Assembly: GCA_963821755.1 (NCBI GenBank)
Contig: CAWGEX010000002.1
Location: forward strand, 124,001-188,000
Reading direction: 5' to 3'
Length of the DNA: 64,000 bases
Source of the DNA: Bog-473 sp963821755
GTDB taxonomy: Bacteria; Actinomycetota; Acidimicrobiia; Acidimicrobiales; RAAP-2
In this document: positions 1 through 7,541 of the stretch, one piece after another
Layout: every line of letters begins with the position of its first letter
Numbering within the stretch: the first letter of the stretch is position 1
Notes under the pieces: model-generated
Database searches by the model: none
What the model was told of the DNA's origin: nothing
What the model saw: only the letters and a program-made list of their open reading frames with translations
Position numbers and translations under genes: made by a program

Positions 1-564
1 AGAAGACCATGTACTACGACCGCTGCCTGCGCATCCACGACTTCCGCAAACCCACCATCGCCGCCGTCCAGGGGAGCTGCGTCGCCGCCGGCCTGATGCT
101 GGCGGCCATGTGCGATCTCATCGTCGCCGCCGATGATGCCCAGTTCTCCAATCCGGTGCTGCGTCTCTCCGGCGCCGGGGTCGAGCTGCTGATCGAGCCC
201 TGGGAGCTGGGCATCCGCAAGGCGAAGGAATTCCTGCTCACGGGCGACACCATCGACGCCCAGGAAGCCTGGCGTCTGGGCCTGGTCAACCGGGTGGTGC
301 CCCGGGCCGAACTCACGGCGAGAACCCGAGAATTGGCCGACCGGATCGCCCTCGTCCCCCCGGTGACCGCGCAGACGGTGAAGTCCACCATCAACCACAC
401 CGCCACGCTCATGGGCAAGCAAGATGCGCTCAAGTACCACTTCATGGCTCACCACTGGGTCCACAACACGGCCACCGCACTCGACGCCGCTGGCGGCCCG
501 CCGGGAAAAGGGCTCCATGAAGGAGGTCTTTGCCGAGCGCGACCGGGGCGACAGCGCCACATGA
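1..564 (+). CDS. Enoyl-CoA hydratase/isomerase family protein (5' truncated, frameshifted)
   Basis: Crotonase-fold protein that would hydrate or isomerise an enoyl-CoA in beta-oxidation. The N-terminus lies outside the window. The visible part starts just before PTIAAVQGSCVAAG, the segment that forms the CoA pocket and oxyanion hole, and includes the C-terminal LGLVNRVVP motif. The frame breaks near 489: removing one G lets it continue through KGSMKEVFAERDRGDSAT to a TGA at 562-564, which overlaps the ATG of the next gene. Without that correction the reading frame falsely fuses hydratase and CoA-transferase into one 613-residue protein. The ATGA overlap supports translational coupling and argues that the frameshift is a sequencing error. 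Confidence 0.85.
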
Positions 565-1850
565 GCGGACCCCTCGAGGGGATCCGGGTCATCGACGTGG
601 GGACCAGGATCTCGGCGCCGTTCTGCGCCGGCCTGCTCGGCGAACTGGGAGCCGACGTCATCAAGGTCGAGCTGCCCGGCCAAGGTGACTTCATGCGCAC
701 CATGGGTCCCTTCATCGCGGTGGACGGCGGGCCCGACTACTCGCTGTCATGGTCGGTGGAAGGCCGGGGGCGGCGCGGCGTGACCTGTGACCTTCGACAC
801 CCCGATGGCAAGGATCTGTTCAAGAAATTGGCGGACCACGCCGACGTGGTGGTCGAGAACTTCCGGCCCGGCACCATGGAGAAGTGGGGCCTGGGGCCCG
901 AGACCCTGGACCCGTCCCTGGTCTACGTCCGCATCAGCGTCTTCGGCCAGTCGGGCCCGTACTCCCCCCGCCCCGGGCTCGACCGCCTGGGCATCGCCTT
1001 CGGCGGCCTGTTGCACCTCACCGGTGATCCCGACCGTCCGCCGGTTCGGCCCGGCGTCACGGTGTCGGACTACCTGACGGGCGTGTTCGCGGCCTTCGCC
1101 GCCGTGTCCTCCCTCTACGGCCGAGACCGCGGCGGCGGGGCAACGGTCGGGCAAGGTGAGGTCATCGATGCCCCCCTCTACGGCGCCATCCTGCGCATCC
1201 TGGAGTGGACCCTGGCCGGCTACGACCGCCTGGGCATCGTCCGCCAGCGGGAGGGCAACCGGCTCTCCCACTCGGCTCCGCTGGACAACTATCCGTCGGC
1301 CGACGGCTTCTTCGTCTGCATCGTGGCCGGGTCAGACGCCAACTTCTCCCGACTCTGCCAGGCCATGGAGCGACCAGACCTGGCCCGCGATCCGCGCTTC
1401 GCCACCCTGGCCGAGCGGGCCTCGCGAGGTGACGAGATCAACGGACTGGTGGCCGAGTGGACGTCCTCTCTCTCGGCCGAGGAGATCACGGTGCGCTGTG
1501 TCGCCCACGACGTGCCCGTCGGGACGGCCTACAGCGCGGCGGACATCTTCACCGATCCCCACATGGAGGCCCGGGGCGATCTGGTGGCGGTCGCCGACCC
1601 GGTGATCGGGGCGGTCCGCCAACAAGCCCCGTTCCCTCGCCTGGCCCGTCACCCCACACCGGTGCCCCGCGGCGCGCCTCGCCTCGGAGAGCACAATCGC
1701 GAGGTCTGGTGCGACCTGGTCGGTCTCACCGAGGAGGAGCTGCGGACCGGCGCGACCGCTGGCGACGGCATCGCCAAGGCGAAAACCGGCCTGGAAATCA
1801 AACTCAGCGGACGCATGGCTCGGCCTCGAAACACTAGGTGCGTGAACTGA
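561..1850 (+). CDS. Family III CoA-transferase (CaiB/BaiF type)
   Basis: Predicted to move CoA between carboxylic acids in the cytosol. It opens with the family signature GIRVIDVGTRISAPFC, then GADVIKVE and VVVENFRPGTMEKWGLG. Asp170, in VSDYLTG, aligns with the aspartate that carries the acyl-enzyme intermediate in formyl-CoA transferase. The length of 429 residues is slightly above normal: the usual C-terminus ends soon after GLTEEEL, and here about 30 further basic residues follow, which may reflect an undetected frameshift near 1745. The start ATG at 561 overlaps the TGA of the enoyl-CoA hydratase, so both are probably one operon. The substrate is unknown. Confidence 0.9.
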   Translation: MSGPLEGIRVIDVGTRISAPFCAGLLGELGADVIKVELPGQGDFMRTMGPFIAVDGGPDYSLSWSVEGRGRRGVTCDLRHPDGKDLFKKLADHADVVVENFRPGTMEKWGLGPETLDPSLVYVRISVFGQSGPYSPRPGLDRLGIAFGGLLHLTGDPDRPPVRPGVTVSDYLTGVFAAFAAVSSLYGRDRGGGATVGQGEVIDAPLYGAILRILEWTLAGYDRLGIVRQREGNRLSHSAPLDNYPSADGFFVCIVAGSDANFSRLCQAMERPDLARDPRFATLAERASRGDEINGLVAEWTSSLSAEEITVRCVAHDVPVGTAYSAADIFTDPHMEARGDLVAVADPVIGAVRQQAPFPRLARHPTPVPRGAPRLGEHNREVWCDLVGLTEEELRTGATAGDGIAKAKTGLEIKLSGRMARPRNTRCVN

Positions 1851-1917
1851 CGTTGCACGCAGCCCGCAGCTGGGACGGCGCAACCGATCGCCGACTCCAA
1901 GGTTCAGGTCACCCAAG

Positions 1918-1942
1918 GCGGACTCCCGGGTGGCGAGTCCGC
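1918..1942 (+). terminator. Hairpin downstream of the CoA-transferase gene
   Basis: Perfect 8-bp stem GCGGACTC/GAGTCCGC with a 9-nt loop, 67 bases after the CoA-transferase stop. No T-run follows, so this is only a candidate terminator. The rest of 1851-2041 shows nothing recognisable. Confidence 0.4.
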
Positions 1943-2041
1943 GGTCGACCTTATCACCGCCGTGAGGATGCATCGGTCGCACCACCAGATCGTGGGGGAA
2001 CTGGTCTCCCGCCGGGCAATCACAATTCGTCCGGATCGGAC

Positions 2042-2717
2042 CTATTCGTGGGCGATCCAGTTCCATCGGGTTCTGAGCCCTTCAAAGAATTCGGACATTT
2101 TCAGACGGCCCGTTACCATCCATGTCGAACAAACGTAAGCCCAAGTCCTGGCAGATGAGCTTGTAGATGGGTTCGGAACGCTCGCTGTCTTGGACGCCAT
2201 TCCAAACCATGTTCGATGGCCATTGTGGGCTTGGCCAGTCCGAAGGTGCGCAGAGCACCCTCGAGCACAAGCCGTTCAGCTCTCTCAACGTCGATCTTCA
2301 CGAAGTCCGGGAGCCACCCATCTGGCACGTGGTCGTCAAGGCGCTCGGTTGTCACGGTAATCGACTCTGTGGCGACGTCACGACGCACCCAACCTCCGGT
2401 GAGGCCGCTGTAGCCTCCAAGTCGGGGTCCAGCACGTGGACAAAGGTGTCCTGCCCGTCCTCGTTCGAGAAGGCACGCTGTCGAACGTCGACGTCGGGAA
2501 ACTGGCGCCTGAGATTGGCGCACTGGCTTGGCACCGGCTCATACGCGACATGATGTCCGTGGGGTGCAACTCTTTGGATGTCTCGTAGGAAGATCCCATC
2601 GTGTGACCCAACGTCGAGACAGTTTGAGTCGGGGCGCAAATTGAAGCTCAGGAGCAGTCTCAGATTTACGTCGTCGATCCGATTCCGGCGAACGAATCCT
2701 GCCGCTCTCGCGTGAAC
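2042..2717 (-). pseudogene. FkbM-family SAM methyltransferase, broken
   Basis: Residues NCLDVGSHDGIFL form the SAM-binding motif I of FkbM methyltransferases, followed by LPDFVKIDVERAE and the conserved end RTRWNWIAHE before a TAG at 2042-2044. These pieces lie in different frames: breaks fall near 2415, 2225 and 2110. Upstream, RRNRIDDVNLRLLLSFNLRPDSN looks like the normal pre-motif helix (quoted in part), but the frame meets a TGA at 2718-2720 before any plausible start codon. The family usually has some 40 or more residues before motif I, so the 5' end appears lost. Base composition is AT-richer than the neighbours, consistent with acquired DNA. FkbM enzymes often O-methylate glycans or secondary metabolites. 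Confidence 0.75.
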
Positions 2718-2813
2718 TCAGGGGGCGGTGATCAATCGCTCCAGGGCCCGGCGGCCGTGACAGCGCGCCTTCGTCAGGGGGCGGCGATCAAGCGCTCCAG
2801 GGCCCGGCGATCG
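2718..2813. repeat. Direct repeat of an acyl-CoA ligase 3' end
   Basis: Bases 2718-2757 and 2774-2813 are about 90% identical over 40 bp, offset by 56. The second copy is the true 3' end of the ligase gene on the minus strand (RRALERLIAAP, stop). The first copy encodes RRALERLITAP and a stop in the same relative frame, immediately upstream of the FkbM remnant. It looks like the tail of a second, deleted ligase copy or a recombination scar. Confidence 0.8.
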
Positions 2814-4273
2814 ACCTTCTCCCCCGCCGTGAGCGGGAGCGCGGACAACACGACCAGATCGTCGGGGAGCTTGTAGCGGGCCAGCCGATCCGAGGCGAAG
2901 GCGCGCAGTTGGGAAAGGTCGGGCGTGGTCGCTCCGGCCCGGGGAACGATGACCGCCACGCCGACCTCGCCCATGACCGGATCGGTGCGGCCGACCAGCG
3001 CGACGGCGACGACATCGGGGTGATCCGCCAGCACGGCCTCGACTTCCATCGGGTGCACGTTGTACCCGCCCCGTACATAGCGTTCCTGGTTGCGCCCGGC
3101 CAACCGGAGGCGCCCCTGGTCATCGAGCCAACCCAGGTCCCCCGTGCGGACGCTGCCGTCCTCGGTGAAGACGTCGGCGTTGGCCGTGCTGTTGCGCCAG
3201 TAGCCCTCCATGACGGCCGGTGAACCGAGGCATACCTCGCCGATCTCACCGGGTGGGAGCGGCGTCCCGTCTTCGGCCACGATGCTCAGCCGCACGCCCG
3301 GCTGGGGTCGCCCGACGCTGACCTCGGCGTCCTCGAGGGGGTCGGTGAAGGCCGTGCCACAGCCGATGCCGGCTTCGGTGCACGAGTAACGAACGGACAG
3401 CGGCGCCGGCAGGCGGCGACGCGCCTCACGGACGAGGGCGGGGGTGGCCGGGCCGCCACCCATGACGATCGCCTGGACCGAAGAGAGGTCGGTGGTGTCG
3501 AAGGCGGGGTCGCGCAACATGAGGGCGACCTGGGTGGGCACGCCGCCGAAGGCGGCGATCCTGAGCTCGGCGATGCTGGCCAGGGCCTCACTGGCCTTCC
3601 AGGGACGGCTGGACAGGTGTTGCGTGTTGCCCTTCTTCAGGTTGCCGGCCAACTTGGTGGTCGGGCCCAAATGGGCCAGGGCGGAACCGGCCATGGCGTG
3701 CCCACCTTGCCCCCATTTCTCCCCGACGTCGCACTGGGTGATGAAGGCGATCTGGCGCCCGCCGAACACGGCGCCCTTGGGTGTCCCGGTGGTCCCGGAC
3801 GTGAAGACGATGGCGATCGGGCGATCGAGGTCGGTGTCCAGCGGTGGTGGCGCCTGTCCCGGGCGGCGCAGATCGACCAGGACCTCGTCCGGCGCGGTGG
3901 CCGGGGTGAACACGGTGATCCGATCGGGTTCGACTGCGTCGTTCGGCGCCAGGTCGGCCGTGGAGATGACCAGGCGTGGGTTGGCCGCCCGCAGGACCGC
4001 CGCCCGTTCGGCCGAGACCAGCTTGGGATTGACGGCGGCGGTGATCGCTCCCAGCTTGGCCGCGGCCACGTAGGCGAGGAAATGCTCGGGCACCGAGGGC
4101 ACCACCAGGGCGACCACGTCCCCTTCACCGACACCGCGCTCGGCCAGGCCGACGGCCGTCTCGTCGGCCAGGCGGTCGAACTCGTCGTAGGTGAGGCTCA
4201 GCCCGTCGTCGGTGACGAAGGCGGCCCGGTCGCCGAAGCGTCGGGCCGCTTCAGCTGCGGTCTCGGCCAGCAC
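2774..4273 (-). CDS. Acyl-CoA ligase, AMP-binding family
   Basis: ANL-superfamily ligase of 499 residues, predicted to activate a carboxylic acid to its CoA thioester through an acyl-adenylate. The phosphate-binding loop reads FTSGTTGTPKGAV, followed by a YSCTEAG adenine-site motif, TGDLGWLDDQGRL with the ribose-binding Asp, and the hinge-lysine region ending in LTAGEKVDRRAL. All core motifs are present and the length is normal. The ATG at 4273 is followed directly by MLAETAAEAARRFGDRAAF, a typical N-terminus. It sits downstream of an aldehyde dehydrogenase and an acyl-CoA dehydrogenase on the same strand, with an 18-bp gap, so the three likely form an operon. The substrate is not evident. 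Confidence 0.92.
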   Translation of the reverse strand: MLAETAAEAARRFGDRAAFVTDDGLSLTYDEFDRLADETAVGLAERGVGEGDVVALVVPSVPEHFLAYVAAAKLGAITAAVNPKLVSAERAAVLRAANPRLVISTADLAPNDAVEPDRITVFTPATAPDEVLVDLRRPGQAPPPLDTDLDRPIAIVFTSGTTGTPKGAVFGGRQIAFITQCDVGEKWGQGGHAMAGSALAHLGPTTKLAGNLKKGNTQHLSSRPWKASEALASIAELRIAAFGGVPTQVALMLRDPAFDTTDLSSVQAIVMGGGPATPALVREARRRLPAPLSVRYSCTEAGIGCGTAFTDPLEDAEVSVGRPQPGVRLSIVAEDGTPLPPGEIGEVCLGSPAVMEGYWRNSTANADVFTEDGSVRTGDLGWLDDQGRLRLAGRNQERYVRGGYNVHPMEVEAVLADHPDVVAVALVGRTDPVMGEVGVAVIVPRAGATTPDLSQLRAFASDRLARYKLPDDLVVLSALPLTAGEKVDRRALERLIAAP

Positions 4274-4291
4274 GCTGTCCCGGCATCGGGT

Positions 4292-5807
4292 TCATTCCGA
4301 CAGGCCGACGATGACCGACTTCGTCTCGGTGAAGGCCTCGATGCTGCCCCAGCCACCCTCGCGGCCCAGGCCCGACTGCTTGTACCCCCCGAAGGGCGCG
4401 CTGGGCCACACCGTGTACTCGTTGATCCCCACCGTGCCGGCCCGGATGGCCTTGGCCACGCGGAAGGCCCGGGCCACGTTGGTGGTGTACACCCCGGCGC
4501 CCAAGCCGTAGTCGGTGTCGTTGGCCAGCTTGAGCGCATGTGCTTCGTCATCGAAGGGCATGGCCACCAGGACCGGGCCGAACACCTCTTCGCGGGCGAT
4601 CGACATGGAGTTGTCGACATCGGCGAAGAGGGTGGGGTTGACGAAGTTGCCCTGGGACAGATCGCCACCGGGCCGGCCCCCGCCGGCCACCAGCCGCGCC
4701 CCCTGCTCGGGCGCCCGGTCGATGAAGCCGAGGACGCGGTCGAGCTGACGCTGGTTGATGATGGCGCTCGACGTGGTCGCCGCGTCGAAGGGGTCACCGA
4801 ACTGCACCATGCCGACCAGGGAGGCCGCCGCCTCGAGGAACTGGTCGTACACGCTGCCTCTGGACCAGGGACCGGGTCTGGCAGACACAGCCCTGACCCG
4901 AGAGGCCCATGGACACCATGCCCATGGCCATCATGGCGGCGCCCTCGACACTGGCGGCGTCCTCGAAAATGATGCTGGGCGACTTGCCGCCCAACTCGAG
5001 GGTGACCCGCTTGATGGTGTCGCCACTGGCCTGGAGGATCCTCTTGCCGACGGCGCGGCTCCCGGTGAAGGTCACCTTGTCGATGCCGGGATGCGTGATG
5101 AGCGCCTCACCGGTCGGGTTCCCCGGGCCGGGCACCAGGTTGAAGACGCCCGGCGGGAAGCCCGCCTCCTCAATCAGCGCAGTCAGTTTCAATGAGGTCA
5201 GCACGGCGTGCTCGGAGGGTTTGACGATGACGGTGCACCCGGTGGCCAGGGCCGGTGCCACCTTCTGGGCGAACAGCATCATGGGGGCGTTCCACGGGAT
5301 GATGGCGGCCACCACGCCGACCGGCTCGCGGAAGCTCATGATCTGCACGTCGCCGCCGGTGGGACCGGCCTCATAGGTCGGGTAGGTGTGGCCGGTGATC
5401 TTGTCGATCCACCCGGCGTGGTGATCGAAGACGCCGGCCGCCATCTCGCTGGAGACCACCGACATGGAGGAGAAGGCGATCGGCATGCCCATCTCGAGCA
5501 CCTGGAGCCGGTTCAGTTCCTCGCCGTGCTCGTTGATCAAGTTGACCAGCCGGCTGAAGTACTTCTTGCGCTCCTTGGCCGTCAGGCGGGGCCATGGCCC
5601 CTCGTCGAAGGCCCGACGAGCCGCGGCGACGGCGCGGTCGACGTCGGCGGTGCTGGCGACGGCGAAGCTGGTGACCACCTCGTTGGTGGCCGGGTTCAGC
5701 TGTTCCCAGGTCCCCTCGTCGGAGGCGTCCGCCCAGGCGCCGTCGATGAAGAGCCGGCCGGGCTGCACGCCCAATTGGTCACGCTGCTCGAGTACGGATA
5801 GAGCCAT
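4292..5807 (-). CDS. Aldehyde dehydrogenase (NAD(P)+), frameshifted
   Basis: Oxidises an aldehyde to the acid, which could feed the adjacent CoA ligase. The N-terminal cofactor domain contains VVAAIIPWNAPMM and FTGSRAVGKRI. Glu271 in LELGGKSP and Cys307 in GLSGQGCVC match the general base and nucleophile. The frame breaks near 4856, just after TRSLVQ; deleting one base restores RSVYDQFLEAAASLVG and the rest of the protein through GYKQSGLGREGG. Corrected length is about 505 residues, normal for the family. The ATG at 5807 is preferred over an upstream in-frame start because MALSVLEQRDQLGV begins where the family does. Seven bases separate it from the upstream dehydrogenase stop. Confidence 0.9.
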
Positions 5808-5814
5808 GCTCAGG

Positions 5815-7074
5815 TCACCCCCTGGGAAGGCCGAGCACGCGCTCGGCCACGATGTTGCGCTGGATTTCCGACGTCCCGCCGGCGATGGTGCCGGCAAAGG
5901 ACCGCAGATACTGGACGGCCCATGCGCCGTCGTAGAACGAGCCCGTCGCCCCCGACTCGATCGGATCGGGCTCGAAGTTGGCCAGGTCCCACTCGGTGAA
6001 GCGGTTGGGCCCGGGCCCGTCGAGGTCGAGGCCGTCCAGCCCCAACCACTCGAAGGCGAGCAGGCAGGCTCGGCGCTCGGCCTCGCTGGAGAACATCTTG
6101 AGGATCAGGTGCTCGGGGGGCATCTCGCCCCGGGTCGCCTTGGCGAAGCCGCGGTAGCCCAAGCAGCGCATGGCGTTGGTGTCGACGGAGAGTTGGGCCA
6201 GCGCCTGGGCGAATCGGGGGTCGTCGCCGATGCGCCCGCCACGTCCGTCGTCACGTCCGGCCAGTCGCACCAGGGCCTTGACGGTGCGCTCCATCTTGGA
6301 CACGTTCATGATCCAGAGCATGCCGCGCTCGTGGCGCAGCGATCCTTGGCTGACGGCCCAGCCCCGGTTGAGCTCGCCGACCAGGTTCTCCGCCGGCACC
6401 TCGACGTCAGTGAAGAAGACCTCGTTGAAGTCGGCGTGTTCGGGATCGGTCAACTCGGGAAGGGGCCGGCAGACGATGCCCGGGGTCCGCATGTCGATGA
6501 TGAGCACGCTGATGCCACGATGCTTGGGTGCCTCGGGGTCGGTACGCACGTAACACATGCACAGGTCGGACTGGTGGGCCCCCGAGGTCCACACCTTCTG
6601 CCCGTTCACCACGAAGTGGTCCTCTCGGAGCTCGGCCCTGGTGGTCAGTGAGGCCAGGTCGCTGCCGGCGTTGGGCTCGCTCATGCCGACGCACCAGGTG
6701 ACCTCGCCGCGGAGCGTCGGGAGCACGAAGCGCTCGATCTGATCCGGGGTGCCGAACTCGACCAGCGAGGCGGCGCAGATGGAGAGCCCCTGGGGGTTGA
6801 GCGAGCGCACCAGCATCCGCTCGGTGAGCACTTCGAAGTAGACCATCTGTTCCTGGGGCGTGGCGTTGCGGCCACCCAGTTCCGGAGGCCACCCGGGCAC
6901 CAGGTAGCCCGCCTCGAACATGGCGCGCTGGAACTCGCGGGCCCACGGCGGCATATGGGCCGACGACTGGCGGAACTGGTCCTGCACCGTCTCGGGGCCG
7001 GGCTGGTGCACGTCCAGCCACGCTTCCAGTTCCTTCCGGAATGCGGTGAGGGTCTCGTCGGGAGCCAGGCGCAT
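5815..7074 (-). CDS. Acyl-CoA dehydrogenase
   Basis: FAD enzyme introducing an alpha-beta double bond into an acyl-CoA. The FAD/substrate motif WCVGMSEPNAGSDLASL and the next strand VNGQKVWTSGAHQSD are intact, as is the C-terminal signature AGTIAGGTSEIQRNIVAERVLGLP (quoted in part: GGTSEIQRNIVAERVLG). The ATG at 7074 gives 419 residues; a TTG two codons upstream is less likely. A perfect TGACACGCGTGTCA palindrome at 7084-7097 lies 10 bp upstream of this start. This should be the first gene of the dehydrogenase, aldehyde dehydrogenase and ligase operon under that operator. Confidence 0.93.
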   Translation of the reverse strand: MRLAPDETLTAFRKELEAWLDVHQPGPETVQDQFRQSSAHMPPWAREFQRAMFEAGYLVPGWPPELGGRNATPQEQMVYFEVLTERMLVRSLNPQGLSICAASLVEFGTPDQIERFVLPTLRGEVTWCVGMSEPNAGSDLASLTTRAELREDHFVVNGQKVWTSGAHQSDLCMCYVRTDPEAPKHRGISVLIIDMRTPGIVCRPLPELTDPEHADFNEVFFTDVEVPAENLVGELNRGWAVSQGSLRHERGMLWIMNVSKMERTVKALVRLAGRDDGRGGRIGDDPRFAQALAQLSVDTNAMRCLGYRGFAKATRGEMPPEHLILKMFSSEAERRACLLAFEWLGLDGLDLDGPGPNRFTEWDLANFEPDPIESGATGSFYDGAWAVQYLRSFAGTIAGGTSEIQRNIVAERVLGLPRG

Positions 7075-7083
7075 GGGCAACTA

Positions 7084-7097
7084 TGACACGCGTGTCA
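7084..7097. promoter_or_regulatory. Palindromic operator TGACACGCGTGTCA
   Basis: Perfect 14-bp inverted repeat directly upstream of the acyl-CoA dehydrogenase start. It is identical to the one at 14947 and matches the consensus TGACACGNNTGTCA seen at 39202, 46842 and 46933. Size and symmetry fit a TetR-family dimer site. Its last three bases are also the stop codon of the upstream AhpD-like gene. Confidence 0.75.
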
Positions 7098-7496
7098 GTG
7101 AGGGAGCGAGTCGCCGTCGTCGCGCTCATCGGCGCCCGCGGCACCCTGTTTGAAGCCGCGGCGGGCGGCCGGGAGGGCCTGGATGGCCAGCACGATCCCG
7201 AAGGCCGGCTCGGTGAGCAGGATCGACCCGGCGATGTCATCCCAGGTCGCACCGACCTCGGCGGCCAGGCGGGCATGCCGCTGCACGCCACCGGGCTGGC
7301 GGGCGATCACCGTGCAGACCATGCGGATGAGTTCGTGGGTCTTGCGATCGGGGGCGCGGAGCGAGTCGATGGACGACATCCAGGCGTTCTGAGCCTGCAG
7401 CACCCCGGGAGCCCATTCGTGCAGGAACTTCTCCGACGGAAAGGGCCAGACGTCCTCGTTGATGTCCACGTCACCGTCTTCAGGGGGCATGCTCAT
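7095..7496 (-). CDS. AhpD-like/carboxymuconolactone decarboxylase family protein
   Basis: A 133-residue helical protein resembling the CMD/AhpD fold, with THELIRMVCTVIARQPGGVQRHARLAAEVG as the family core (in part: VQRHARLAAEVGATWDDI). The second cysteine of the AhpD CxxC pair is absent, so a peroxidase role is doubtful. Proteins of this family often sit in aromatic and steroid catabolic clusters with unproven roles. The start ATG at 7496 gives MSMPPEDGDVDINEDVWPF. The gene ends inside the TGACACGCGTGTCA operator of the next transcription unit. It lies 45 bp downstream of the fused dehydrogenase on the same strand. Confidence 0.75.
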   Translation of the reverse strand: MSMPPEDGDVDINEDVWPFPSEKFLHEWAPGVLQAQNAWMSSIDSLRAPDRKTHELIRMVCTVIARQPGGVQRHARLAAEVGATWDDIAGSILLTEPAFGIVLAIQALPAARRGFKQGAAGADERDDGDSLPH

Positions 7497-7541
7497 GGCC
7501 GGGCCACTCTAATGGTGCGGCACGGCGGGACCCCTCGGGCC

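Noticed and set aside
9..1850. Natural hydratase/CoA-transferase fusion protein
   Set aside because: The join appears only because of a one-base insertion at 489; the corrected frame ends the hydratase at an ATGA overlap with the transferase start.
3617..4972. Plus-strand open frame of 451 codons opposite the ligase and aldehyde dehydrogenase
   Set aside because: Shadow frame across two real minus-strand genes, no motifs, crosses a gene boundary.
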